Source of the DNA: SIG607 sp045614505
Lineage (GTDB): Bacteria; Bacillota; Clostridia; Oscillospirales; Acutalibacteraceae
Assembly: GCA_045614505.1 (NCBI GenBank)
Contig: JAZLDA010000091.1
Location: 1 to 29,847 of the forward strand
Direction of reading: 5' to 3'
DNA length: 29,847 nucleotides
Shown here in pieces: positions 1 through 8,937 of this stretch (position 1 is the stretch's first letter; every line of letters begins with the position of its first letter). A model generated the notes under the pieces. It worked only from the letters and a program-made list of their open reading frames with translations, ran no database searches and had not been told where the DNA came from. The position numbers were made by a program, and so were the translations under genes.

Positions 1-1059
1 GGTGAACCCGAAGTAACCAAAGCTGCTGACTGTGAAAATGCCGGCGAAAAGGTTACCAAGTGTACTGCTTGCGGTGCTGAAATGAAGAAAGAAACTATTG
101 CTAAGCTCGGTCATGACTGGGATAACGGCGTAGTTGCTGAAAATGTTAAGTGCGGCGAGACCGCTGACACTACCTTTACCTGTAAGCGCGCAGACTGCGG
201 CGAGACCAAGGTTGAAAAGGGCGCTGTAGTTAACCATGACTGGAAACTTGACGAGGAAGCTAGTGTAGCTCCCAAGTGCGAAGTTGCAGGTAAAAATGTA
301 TATGTATGCCAGAGAGCTAACTGTCCTGAAGGCACTAAAGAGGAAGCTGTAGAAGCCCTCAAGCACATCTGGGAACTCGACGAGGATGCTTGCGTAGCTC
401 CCAAGTGCGGAGTTGCTGGTAAGGATGTATATGTATGTACTCAGAAAGACTGTCCTGTAGGCACTAAAGAAGAAGAGGTTGAAGCACTTGAGCATCTCTT
501 CCTCGGCGAACTCGTAGTTGTTACTGCTCCTACTGCTGATGCAGAAGGTCTTTACACCATTGCATGTATAAACGACGGTTGTACCGAAGTTGAAGAATAT
601 GTTGCTGCTAAGCTTGCTACTTCAGTTGAGCACAAGGACGAAGACGGCAAGGTTATTATGGGCTTCAAGGCTGAAAATGCTATCCTCCCCGAGGATATAC
701 TTGCTTTGCCTACCGGCGAAGCCGTTGAAGATAAGGAAACCGGCAAGATTTCCGAGACCATCGCTTTCTATTCTTCTCTCGTAGACGACCTTAGCGGTGA
801 AGTAGAGTTCTCTATCGATTCTATGGGAATGTTCACCAACCCTGTAGTTACTAACGCTGCCGGAACTGTTGAGTCCACCTTCGTAGACGGCGTTCTTACC
901 TTCAAGGCTGACCTTGCAGGCGAGTACACCATCACTTATGAAGAGGTTAAGACCTCTCCCGATACCAGCGATGCTACTAACACTGTAGTATTTGCAGTTG
1001 TTGCTCTTATGGCAATCGCCGGCCTCGTAGTAGTAGGCAAAAAGAGATTCGCTCTCTAA
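1..1059 (+). CDS. Cysteine-repeat surface protein, C-terminal membrane or wall anchor (5' partial)
   Basis: The frame is open from the first base of the window, so the gene starts upstream; the internal ATG at 82 lies inside a repeat and is not the start. The visible 352 residues begin with about five repeats of 38-43 residues (roughly 1-40, 41-81, 82-124, 125-167, 168-205). Each carries a spaced Cys and a CxxC or Cx4C pair (C11, C21/C24; C51, C61/C66) and usually ends in His-Asp/Ile-Trp. Such repeats are common in clostridial surface proteins and could bind metal or be disulfide/zinc stabilised; that is inference. A beta-rich stretch (about 206-315) follows. The C-terminus has SPDTSD (319-324), a hydrophobic segment (about 328-345) and KKR, which resembles a degenerate LPXTG-type sorting signal or a simple membrane anchor. 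The function is not recognised. A strong hairpin at 1081-1110 separates it from the cohesin gene. Confidence 0.8.
   Translation, partial: GEPEVTKAADCENAGEKVTKCTACGAEMKKETIAKLGHDWDNGVVAENVKCGETADTTFTCKRADCGETKVEKGAVVNHDWKLDEEASVAPKCEVAGKNVYVCQRANCPEGTKEEAVEALKHIWELDEDACVAPKCGVAGKDVYVCTQKDCPVGTKEEEVEALEHLFLGELVVVTAPTADAEGLYTIACINDGCTEVEEYVAAKLATSVEHKDEDGKVIMGFKAENAILPEDILALPTGEAVEDKETGKISETIAFYSSLVDDLSGEVEFSIDSMGMFTNPVVTNAAGTVESTFVDGVLTFKADLAGEYTITYEEVKTSPDTSDATNTVVFAVVALMAIAGLVVVGKKRFAL
244..501 (+). repeat. Two adjacent 129-nt coding repeats
   Basis: Bases 244-372 and 373-501 encode two 43-residue units (residues 82-124 and 125-167 of the partial protein) that are very similar in protein and DNA, including the shared stretch encoding VAPKC and VYVC. 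The more diverged units on either side suggest this pair arose by a more recent in-frame duplication. Confidence 0.75.
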
Positions 1060-1080
1060 TATTAGTTAACTGCTAATTGC

Positions 1081-1110
1081 GCCCCGGCGGATAACCGCCG
1101 GGGCTTTTTT
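1081..1110 (+). terminator. Intrinsic terminator or attenuator between surface-protein and cohesin genes
   Basis: A perfect 10-bp GC-rich stem, GCCCCGGCGG (1081-1090) with CCGCCGGGGC (1095-1104), has an ATAA loop and is followed directly by six T. The ribosome binding site of the next gene (GAAAGG, 1111-1116) starts at the end of the T-run. Confidence 0.9.
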
Positions 1111-1124
1111 GAAAGGCTTTTATA

Positions 1125-1940
1125 ATGAAAAAGATTATTACTGTGATATTATCCGCAATTCTTCTTGTGTCCTGCTTTATCTTTCCTGTAGGCGCAACCG
1201 GTGACGGCGTCATCAAAGTGGGCAGAGTCTCAGCAAAGGCGGGAGAGACAATCACCGTTCCTGTTACCTATGTTAATAACCCCGGATTATATATTATCCG
1301 TGTTACGGTTTCTTTTGACCCTCGCGCTGTAGAATATGTGGATATTGAGAAAACAGCATCAAAGCGTTTTAATTATACCATAAATACCACAGAGGAAAGT
1401 ATAGTAGTGCTTATGGATGGCCAGAATATGTCCAATGCGACAGGAGATTTGGAGCTTTTTTCCATTCAATTCAAGGTGAAGTCTGATGCTGATGCAGGCA
1501 GAGCACTTCTTCCTGTTTACTGTGAAGAGGGAATGGCAACTGTACTGAAAAAAGAAAACGGAACCCTTAACCCTGCGCCTCTTTCTCCCGCTACTTCAAG
1601 CGGCTCGGTTACCGTTCTTTGCGATACACATACCTTCGACCTTGAAATGTCCGACGGCAGCGTTCAGTGCTCAAAGTGCGGCGCAATTAAAAATACCGAC
1701 GGAGAAGTTTCCGTTGATGCTGATGCAGGTCTTCCCGAGATTGATGTTTCCGCTTCTTCCACGCCTTCCGAATCTGTGCCGGACCAAAGTGTGCCGAAAC
1801 TGGGTGAAGAAACTGATGAAGGTGATAAAGGCGGACTTAAAGCAGGGCATTTTGTTCCTATTATTGCCGCAGTGATTATTGCAGTATTAATACCTGTAAT
1901 CGTTGCGATTTCCCAAAAAAAGAAAAAAGAGCGTAATTAA
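1125..1940 (+). CDS. Membrane-tethered cohesin-domain protein
   Basis: The 271-residue product starts with a signal peptide (about 1-24). Then comes a cohesin-like jelly-roll domain (about 28-163): the order VGRVSAKAGETITVPV, then NPGLYIIRVTVSFDP and the closing SGSVTVL strand is typical of cohesins. A short Cys/His patch (C166xxH169, C182xxC185) resembles the repeats of the upstream protein. An acidic Ser/Pro linker leads to a C-terminal membrane helix (about 243-263) ending KKKKERN. Cohesins bind dockerin modules of enzymes, so this would hold one dockerin protein at the membrane; no dockerin is seen in this window. LVSC (14-17) could be read as a lipobox, but the hydrophobic run continues past it, so signal peptidase I cleavage near GATG is more likely. 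The start has GAAAGG 8 nt upstream. No promoter fits in the 65-nt gap before it, so expression probably depends on read-through. Confidence 0.82.
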   Translation: MKKIITVILSAILLVSCFIFPVGATGDGVIKVGRVSAKAGETITVPVTYVNNPGLYIIRVTVSFDPRAVEYVDIEKTASKRFNYTINTTEESIVVLMDGQNMSNATGDLELFSIQFKVKSDADAGRALLPVYCEEGMATVLKKENGTLNPAPLSPATSSGSVTVLCDTHTFDLEMSDGSVQCSKCGAIKNTDGEVSVDADAGLPEIDVSASSTPSESVPDQSVPKLGEETDEGDKGGLKAGHFVPIIAAVIIAVLIPVIVAISQKKKKERN

Positions 1941-1956
1941 TAATTTCTACTCTCTG

Positions 1957-1987
1957 CGCAGGGCTTTTAGCCCTGCGTTATTTCTTT
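1957..1987 (+). terminator. Intrinsic terminator after cohesin gene
   Basis: Stem CGCAGGGC (1957-1964) with GCCCTGCG (1970-1977), loop TTTTA, followed by the T-rich TTATTTCTTTG. Confidence 0.8.
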
Positions 1988-2007
1988 GTAAAATCAAAGT
2001 ATTTTTC

Positions 2008-2036
2008 TTGCAATTCAGAGTGATGTGTGATATGAT
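2008..2036 (+). promoter_or_regulatory. Sigma-A-type promoter of the giant GH16 gene
   Basis: TTGCAA (2008-2013), a 17-nt spacer and TATGAT (2031-2036). It lies between the preceding terminator and the start at 2105. Confidence 0.6.
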
Positions 2037-2104
2037 GGTGCGTGTATCTATATATTACATAGAGTCAATATATTGCATAGCAAATGTAAAGGATGATAAG
2101 TTGT

Positions 2105-5100
2105 ATGCTAAAAGTGATTGTTAGTAAACTGAGACCAATGCCTCGTAAAGCTCTCAGCGCTATTCTTGCGCTGGTACTTGTACTCAGTGTGTCGCTCGTG
2201 CCCGGCGCTGTCACAGCATCTGCCGCTTATGCGGACGAGAAAACCTTCAATTTTGAGGCAGACAGCGGTACTGTGTACGGCACCGATGCAACGGTTAAGG
2301 ATGAAAGCGGAAAAGCCCGTCAAATTTCCGGCAAAGGCTTCACTTCTGCTGCTCCCGGCGGCAACGGTGTTCTGCGCCTTTCCGATACCCGCGGTGAGAA
2401 GACAGCAAATAACACCTGGTATGCTTTCAATGACGCTTCAGGTCTCTATCAGCTGGATGCAGGAGCTTCCTATATCGTGTCCTTGAAGTTCAGCGTTATT
2501 TCCAATCAGATTGGCATTGATCATAACGGCGTTATCTATCCTACTTCTACTCAGAATACATACGTTAATCTTGTTTACGGTCTTAATGTAGCTGACGGCA
2601 AGCTTACTTCTACCTCTGGTTATATTGGCAATATTGCCACCCTTACAAACGGCGGCACCACCTTCACAAGAAAAATTGAAGAAAACAAGGTTGATACTCT
2701 GCCCGTAGGCCAGTGGCATGAACTTACCTTCACCTTCTCCACTCCCGATAAATTCACAGGTGATAACGTTCTTGGCTTTGAGGCACGCACCTATAACGGC
2801 GCGGAACTTCGCTTCGACGACATTTATGTTGCAAAAATCCCTTACATTACCCTTGTGACCGACAATGGAACTCTTGAGAATAAAAAAATTCCCGTTGTTA
2901 TAGGAGAAAAGGTTGATCTGCCGAATCCCGTATACAAGAAATTCGGCACTGATTTTGACGGTTGGTATCTTGATAAAAACTGCACAAAGAAATTCACCGA
3001 CGAGTATTATACGGAAGAAAACTGTGAGTTAACTCTTTACGCCGGCTGGAGCAACACCCATTTCAGCTTTGAAAGCTATACCGGTTCTTATGTAAATCAA
3101 GGTGTTGGATATAATTATCATCATATAATTACAGATAATTCTGACCTTGCTTATGATGGAAGAAACTACTTAGAATATCGCTATACCTCTGACCGATATA
3201 ATGCAGAGGGAGCCGCGACCAATAATACCGTTAATCATGTTTCCTTAAAAAATGTAGAACCTCATACTACATATATTGTTACCTTTAAGTATATGATGCC
3301 AAAGGGATCGGGTGATGCCACCATCTATATGGCAACAGGTAATGAAAATGTTTGGCAATCTAATACAAGAGTCGACTATCCTGAAAGCACCTTAACGCTA
3401 TCTGCTGACATTCCCGACGTATGGCGTGAGGGAAGAATGGCGTTTACTACCGGCGATTTGGATGCAGTTATCAATGCAATTGGACAGACACTCAAAACTG
3501 ATTACGCCCGTATATTCCTCTATTCTGTAAAAAGCAAAGTGGATACCATTGTTTATCTTGACGATGTTACAATTGAAGAGGTGACAGGCGACACAACCGT
3601 TACCCTTAATGCTGCAGGCGGTCAGTTTGCCGACGGCAGTAAAGAAAAGGTGCAAGAAATAACAGTGGGCGATAAAATAGCCTCCCTTGAGCATCCCGTC
3701 AAAGCAGGCTATGATTTTGCAGGCTGGAGCTATGATGTGAGCGGCTCAGCCCCTGTTACCGCCGACACAGTTGACGGCACAGTATTCCGCAATACGGTCT
3801 ATGCTGTATGGACGAGAAATATGGGCTTTGAGAGCTACTATTATGACTTAGAGGCAGAAAACCGTAACGACTATGTGAGTGATACCGTTTCTATAGTTAA
3901 AGATAATCCCCAAAAGGGCTTCTACAGTGCAAAGCTTAACGATACTGCAGGCGGAAAACGCAATGTAATTGCCCTTAACCCCGTAAGCAACTCTACCCGC
4001 TACCTTGTTACCTTCTATTATAGTCTGAGCAGTGCGGCTTCGGATGTTGAAGTTAAGTTCGCAACTATGAACAATAACATCAACAACGAGTCTGAAGTTA
4101 CTGTTTATGACGGTGCATATACCATTCCCGCAACCGATGCAAAAAAAGGCTATATTATGGGTGCGGCAATAATTGAAACCGATTGCAAAAACGCGGCGTC
4201 AAACCGTCTTGCAATGCTTATAAGCAGTGCGTCGGGCGCATATACTGTATATTTTGATACTGTGGAAATTACCGCTCTCTCAAATAATAAGGGCTATGCG
4301 ATTCTTTGTGACGAGCTTAACGGCGAGTATACTGCCGTTATCGGAAAAATCGGCAAAGAAGTGACGCTATATGATCCTCAAAGTGTAACCGATAAGTTTA
4401 TCGGCTGGTACACTGACAAGGAAACCACCAACCTTTATGATGGCGGATATACCTATTCCGAAACTCCGATATACCTTTATGCAGGCTGGGTCGAGGGTGA
4501 AGGCTTTGAAAACTACACCACTACAAACTCCAATATTTCCGTAATTCAGGACAGCAGTGATAAAAATAATAAATACATCCGCGTAAAAGGTAATGTCAGC
4601 GAAAAGATTGCCGATGCTGTGTCGAGCACAAGATACGGCGTAGAATTCAGATATTCTCTCTCTTCGGCAACTGCAAACACTGTTATTTCCGTTGGCAACA
4701 GCAGTTTTACCGTTTCTGCCGATGAAGTGTCTTCCGGCTGGCAGAAGGCTACACTGGTTGTAACTGCTCAGAGCGAGGCTCTAAGTCTGGAAATTGCGGG
4801 CAACAGCTCCCTTGCTCTTTTAATTGACGACCTTATTGTTTATGAAATACGTGAAAATATGTCGGTTATCACCTTTAATCAAAAGGACGGCTACGGTGAA
4901 GACAGTGTACAGGTCGGTGTGAAGGGAACTGTTGTTACTCTCCCTGTTGTACAGTCTCACGGTACCGATGTGTTCTACGGCTGGTACAGTGATGAAGCCT
5001 TAAAGGTTCCCTTTGCTTCAATGGTATTCCCCGCAAGTGACAGTACACTTTATGCAAGATGGGTAGCAAACCCCGTTACAAATATTTCCTTCGACGATTT

Positions 5101-8100
5101 TAGTGATTATAATAATTTGTCATATTATAACGAAAACAACACTAATTCGGCTTACGTTACAAGCGCTTATAAAAAGCACGGCAAATATAGTCTGGCGCTT
5201 GACCGTATGGCAGAGGGAACATATGACACCTATGCGCCCATTGCCAATGCTGACGGATTTATGACTCTTGAGAGTAATACAACCTATGCGATTTCTTACT
5301 ATTATTATTTCAATTCTTATTCTTCGGGAGCAACCAGTACTCTTGAATTCTATGCTTCATCCGCTGATGCATTCTCTAAGACAAATAAAGTGGGTTCAGC
5401 TGCCATTAAGCATGGATATAGCTTTAGAATGAGCTACGCCTACTTTACAACGGGAGATATTCCGTCAGGTGAAAACGTGCTCTATGCGGTAATTACAAGC
5501 GGTTATCAGAGGAGTGTTATTTATATTGATACCCTGAGAATCACCCGCGTTGATGCAGGAAGGAACCATGTATTTTGTATTGACACCAAGAACAGTAGCG
5601 GTATTTATGAAGTAGACGGAAACCAGGGCGAGGAAATTAGTTACCCTGTTATTACCGATGCCAATTATGAGGTAGAGGGCTGGTATACCGATGCTGAGAC
5701 CCTTAATCACCATTCCTCGGGAAAACACAAATCCGAGCCTGTTACCGAGCTATACTGTCGCTGGGATATTCAGACTATTACGTTTGATAATTACCAGTTT
5801 GAAAATAACATCAGTAAATATACCGTAGGTGACGATATTAGTCTTTCCGCTATGGAAAGATACGACAGCTCGCGCTCGCTCAAATACAGCTATAATTACG
5901 CTGTTAACTACTTCGAGACCGCAAATAACGCGGCTTGTATGGGCAGAGTCGTTGATAACAGTACCTACAAAATCTCCTTCCGTTATAAGCTGACCGACGC
6001 GCAGGGTGACGTGAATATTAAATTCCTAACTGCTAACCTTACTAACCGTTGGGCTTATATCACCAATTATGACGAAGCAACCTACACAGTTTATTCTGCA
6101 GAAATCGGAGATGATTGGAAGCAGGCAACCGTTTACCTCACCACCGACTTTGCGAGCATCTCAACCTCCGGTCTCTTTATGACCTTCAATCCGGTTGTTG
6201 AGGGTGCTACGGTACTGTATATTGATGCTGTAGAAATTGATTATCTGCGCTCAGATTCAGCAATTGCCGCCTTTGTCGGCAAAAACGGCAATGCAGAAGT
6301 TTATGTTGAAGCAAATACAGGTGACAGTGTATCTGCGCCTAAGGAAATTCCCGCTTCTCAGTTTGCCGCTTTCGGCGGTTGGTATACCGATAAAGAGTGT
6401 ACCGAGGAATTCACCTCTGTAACCCTTTCGTCGGGACTTAATTTCGTATATTCTGCTTGGACCGAAAAGGCTGAGAATTTTGATAATTACACCTATGCTT
6501 CAAATGATGAGGCTAACTTCGCAAAGGGCAACGTTATTGACAACGGTGTGCTGACCTACACCGCCGAAAATGAAAACAGTGTTGTTGCAAACGGATTCAG
6601 AATCGGAAAGATTGACAATAACACATCCTACAAGGTAACCTTTGATTATAAGACTTCTTCTGCGGATACCAAAATAAAGCTTGCTACTGCAGATGAAATG
6701 AACATTTCCGTAAATACCACCGCTTATAACGACGAGGGCAACTTTGTTTTAGCAACACAAGACGGCGAGTGGCATACCGCTACCGTTTACTTCACCTCCT
6801 CCTTCGGCTACACAGTACCCAAGGATAAGTATGTAAATGCCATTGAAAACAAAAATGCCGTATACGGTGATATGCTGTATATGTATTTTGAAAATCAGGC
6901 AGGTGCGGTAATCAGCATTGATAATATATCTCTTACTGAGGTAGACGTGCTTTACTCCGGCGGCACTGCCGTACTTAAGGAAGAGGAGAGCAAGGAAGCA
7001 GGAAGTCAGGCGCTTCGCTTCTTCTTCAGCTATCCCACCGCTGATATTATGACCGTTAATGTGGGCGGAGAGAAAATGACCGTTGCAGAACGCGGAATAA
7101 TCTTCAAAAATGCAAGAAACACTGCAACCGGTACCGCTCAGGGCGAGGATATAGCAGTGAGGGCTATCTCCCTTGAAGTAAAGAATGAAAAGGGTCATAC
7201 CTACATTTCCAAAACCAACTCCTTCAATCAGTATTGGGATTATGACAATAAGACCGGAAGTCTCGTTTTCAGCGGCTATGTAAAGGACTTTAACCTTAAG
7301 GATTCACGCCTTGTGGCTGCAAGAGGTTATGTTAAACTTAAGGACAGTGACGGTAATATCTATACCTTCTACTCAGCTGACAAAAAAGCCACCGTTAAGG
7401 ACGGCGTTGAAAAAACAAGCGAAATCACTGATAAGGAGGTTCACACCTTTGCCGACGTAACCTGGGATAACTTTACTATAGTTAACCCCAAGAGTATGTC
7501 GTACATCTATGGCAGACAAATTGAGTTCCTTATGGAATATGCTAAGGACACCCACAAGGTAACTCTTTCCCGCATCACTGAAAAGGCATCGGAAACCGCT
7601 TATGAAATCGTAATCGGTGACACCAAGAGAGCGGCAAGCGGCCTTATATCCGTGGAAGACGAAAACGAATATGTTATTGCTGTTCGCGGTACCAAGGTAA
7701 TCATCAAGGGCGGCAGCGACCTTGCAACGATGCAGGGCGTAAAGGACTTTATAGACTACTTAAAGCTTAAAGATTCTCTCTCCTGCGGCGCTGATATAAG
7801 AGACGGCTACACCAAATATGGCAAAGTCGCCACCACCGCCGATGATTATGCCCTCACCTTTAATGATGATTTTAACGGCACATCCATTAATACCCAGATA
7901 TGGGGCGCTTATAGTAATCAGGATAAGACAAATAACTACGCCGATACCTCCCAGTTTGGCGGTAAACATTACGTTTATTCCGTAGGTGACAGCTATACTA
8001 CCCTCAGCGGAATGAAGGTTGACAGTGCAGTTTTTGTCAGAGACGGTAATGCAGTTCTTACCACCGCAAGAATAAGCGAAAAGGATATAGTTATGACCCG

Positions 8101-8707
8101 TCTGTCTACATACTGGAATATGCTTTTCCAGTATGGTTATGTTGAGTTCAGATGTAAGCTCAGTGCTCCTCCTTCATACTCCAGTCTTTGGATGAACGGC
8201 GGATTTACTGATGACAAAGTCTTTGTTGAACGCTTCGGCAGAGAAAACAGAGGCTGTATGACTGAGTATGACCTTATAGAAACCTACGGTAAACAGGATT
8301 TCTACGGCTCTGCTATCCACCATTGGTGGACAGCTACCTCGGTAAAAGACACCGGACACGTAAGTCTTAGCGACGACTACGGCATCGGCACCAAGAGTCA
8401 ATACTACACTCCTGCTGAAGATGAGGTGAGTCTCAACGACAATTACCATATCTACACCTTCCTGTGGGAGAACGACCGACTTATATTTGCTTTTGACGGT
8501 GTTAAGTATTACGAGTACGAAAACTACGATTATTACTATGACCGTATGGCTAACTACATTATCCTTGGTCAGGGTGTCGGTAACCGTGACTACGGTGTTG
8601 AATATGACCCCACTGTTCACGGGGAATATTTTGAGACTCTTGTGGATTATGTAAGAATTTACCAGCAGGAAAATATGGGAAGTATTTTAAAATACTCTAA
8701 ACACTAA
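2105..8707 (+). CDS. Giant secreted GH16-family glycoside hydrolase with jelly-roll and InlB repeats
   Basis: The frame has an ATG at 2093, but AAAGG abuts it. The ATG at 2105 sits about 11 nt after AGGA and leads into a good signal peptide, giving about 2200 residues. Numbering below counts from 2093. Seven jelly-roll, CBM4/9-like modules (about 45-250, 318-500, 575-732, 802-922, 993-1155, 1226-1388, 1460-1620) typically open with an F-E/D-x-Y motif and close with an I-x-I/F-D-D/T strand. They alternate with six InlB/Listeria-Bacteroides repeats (about 250, 501, 733, 923, 1156, 1389) marked by GWY-D and Y-A-x-W. A beta-rich domain (about 1625-1770) and a hexosaminidase-domain-2-like segment (about 1800-1900, YEIVIGDTKR) precede the GH16 domain (about 1917-2195). 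Its catalytic motif is EYDLIE: E2058, D2060, E2063. No anchor or dockerin is seen at the C-terminus. It probably cuts a beta-glucan or related polymer; the substrate is unknown. It is monocistronic, between its own promoter and terminator. Confidence 0.85.
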   Translation: MLKVIVSKLRPMPRKALSAILALVLVLSVSLVPGAVTASAAYADEKTFNFEADSGTVYGTDATVKDESGKARQISGKGFTSAAPGGNGVLRLSDTRGEKTANNTWYAFNDASGLYQLDAGASYIVSLKFSVISNQIGIDHNGVIYPTSTQNTYVNLVYGLNVADGKLTSTSGYIGNIATLTNGGTTFTRKIEENKVDTLPVGQWHELTFTFSTPDKFTGDNVLGFEARTYNGAELRFDDIYVAKIPYITLVTDNGTLENKKIPVVIGEKVDLPNPVYKKFGTDFDGWYLDKNCTKKFTDEYYTEENCELTLYAGWSNTHFSFESYTGSYVNQGVGYNYHHIITDNSDLAYDGRNYLEYRYTSDRYNAEGAATNNTVNHVSLKNVEPHTTYIVTFKYMMPKGSGDATIYMATGNENVWQSNTRVDYPESTLTLSADIPDVWREGRMAFTTGDLDAVINAIGQTLKTDYARIFLYSVKSKVDTIVYLDDVTIEEVTGDTTVTLNAAGGQFADGSKEKVQEITVGDKIASLEHPVKAGYDFAGWSYDVSGSAPVTADTVDGTVFRNTVYAVWTRNMGFESYYYDLEAENRNDYVSDTVSIVKDNPQKGFYSAKLNDTAGGKRNVIALNPVSNSTRYLVTFYYSLSSAASDVEVKFATMNNNINNESEVTVYDGAYTIPATDAKKGYIMGAAIIETDCKNAASNRLAMLISSASGAYTVYFDTVEITALSNNKGYAILCDELNGEYTAVIGKIGKEVTLYDPQSVTDKFIGWYTDKETTNLYDGGYTYSETPIYLYAGWVEGEGFENYTTTNSNISVIQDSSDKNNKYIRVKGNVSEKIADAVSSTRYGVEFRYSLSSATANTVISVGNSSFTVSADEVSSGWQKATLVVTAQSEALSLEIAGNSSLALLIDDLIVYEIRENMSVITFNQKDGYGEDSVQVGVKGTVVTLPVVQSHGTDVFYGWYSDEALKVPFASMVFPASDSTLYARWVANPVTNISFDDFSDYNNLSYYNENNTNSAYVTSAYKKHGKYSLALDRMAEGTYDTYAPIANADGFMTLESNTTYAISYYYYFNSYSSGATSTLEFYASSADAFSKTNKVGSAAIKHGYSFRMSYAYFTTGDIPSGENVLYAVITSGYQRSVIYIDTLRITRVDAGRNHVFCIDTKNSSGIYEVDGNQGEEISYPVITDANYEVEGWYTDAETLNHHSSGKHKSEPVTELYCRWDIQTITFDNYQFENNISKYTVGDDISLSAMERYDSSRSLKYSYNYAVNYFETANNAACMGRVVDNSTYKISFRYKLTDAQGDVNIKFLTANLTNRWAYITNYDEATYTVYSAEIGDDWKQATVYLTTDFASISTSGLFMTFNPVVEGATVLYIDAVEIDYLRSDSAIAAFVGKNGNAEVYVEANTGDSVSAPKEIPASQFAAFGGWYTDKECTEEFTSVTLSSGLNFVYSAWTEKAENFDNYTYASNDEANFAKGNVIDNGVLTYTAENENSVVANGFRIGKIDNNTSYKVTFDYKTSSADTKIKLATADEMNISVNTTAYNDEGNFVLATQDGEWHTATVYFTSSFGYTVPKDKYVNAIENKNAVYGDMLYMYFENQAGAVISIDNISLTEVDVLYSGGTAVLKEEESKEAGSQALRFFFSYPTADIMTVNVGGEKMTVAERGIIFKNARNTATGTAQGEDIAVRAISLEVKNEKGHTYISKTNSFNQYWDYDNKTGSLVFSGYVKDFNLKDSRLVAARGYVKLKDSDGNIYTFYSADKKATVKDGVEKTSEITDKEVHTFADVTWDNFTIVNPKSMSYIYGRQIEFLMEYAKDTHKVTLSRITEKASETAYEIVIGDTKRAASGLISVEDENEYVIAVRGTKVIIKGGSDLATMQGVKDFIDYLKLKDSLSCGADIRDGYTKYGKVATTADDYALTFNDDFNGTSINTQIWGAYSNQDKTNNYADTSQFGGKHYVYSVGDSYTTLSGMKVDSAVFVRDGNAVLTTARISEKDIVMTRLSTYWNMLFQYGYVEFRCKLSAPPSYSSLWMNGGFTDDKVFVERFGRENRGCMTEYDLIETYGKQDFYGSAIHHWWTATSVKDTGHVSLSDDYGIGTKSQYYTPAEDEVSLNDNYHIYTFLWENDRLIFAFDGVKYYEYENYDYYYDRMANYIILGQGVGNRDYGVEYDPTVHGEYFETLVDYVRIYQQENMGSILKYSKH

Positions 8708-8712
8708 AAGAT

Positions 8713-8748
8713 AAATCTCCAAAGTTTAACTTTGGAGATTTGTTTTTT
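8713..8748 (+). terminator. Intrinsic terminator after giant GH16 gene
   Basis: Perfect 12-bp stem AAATCTCCAAAG (8713-8724) with CTTTGGAGATTT (8730-8741), loop TTTAA, then G and six T. Confidence 0.9.
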
Positions 8749-8818
8749 AAAAAAAAAAGTCTTTTTTGTGCAATTCTTTGCAAAAAAGTATGACTTTTAT
8801 GAAAAATTTGATAAAGTG

Positions 8819-8848
8819 TTGACAATCCTTGAATCGGTGTTGTAAAAT
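8819..8848 (+). promoter_or_regulatory. Promoter of the modular receptor/GH16 lipoprotein operon
   Basis: Consensus TTGACA (8819-8824), an 18-nt spacer and TAAAAT (8843-8848), about 90 nt upstream of the start at 8938. An overlapping TATAAT (8848-8853) has too long a spacer (23 nt) for this -35. Confidence 0.65.
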
Positions 8849-8937
8849 ATAATCGTATGAAAATATGACAATGTGATGGATTGTCTCCGGTTTTAGAAAA
8901 TCTGTCACCAACTGAGTATTTCCGAAGGAGAATTGCT

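Noticed and set aside
1903..2124. Small plus-strand frame overlapping the end of the cohesin gene and the next promoter
   Set aside because: It runs through a terminator and a promoter, has no ribosome binding site and begins inside the cohesin gene.
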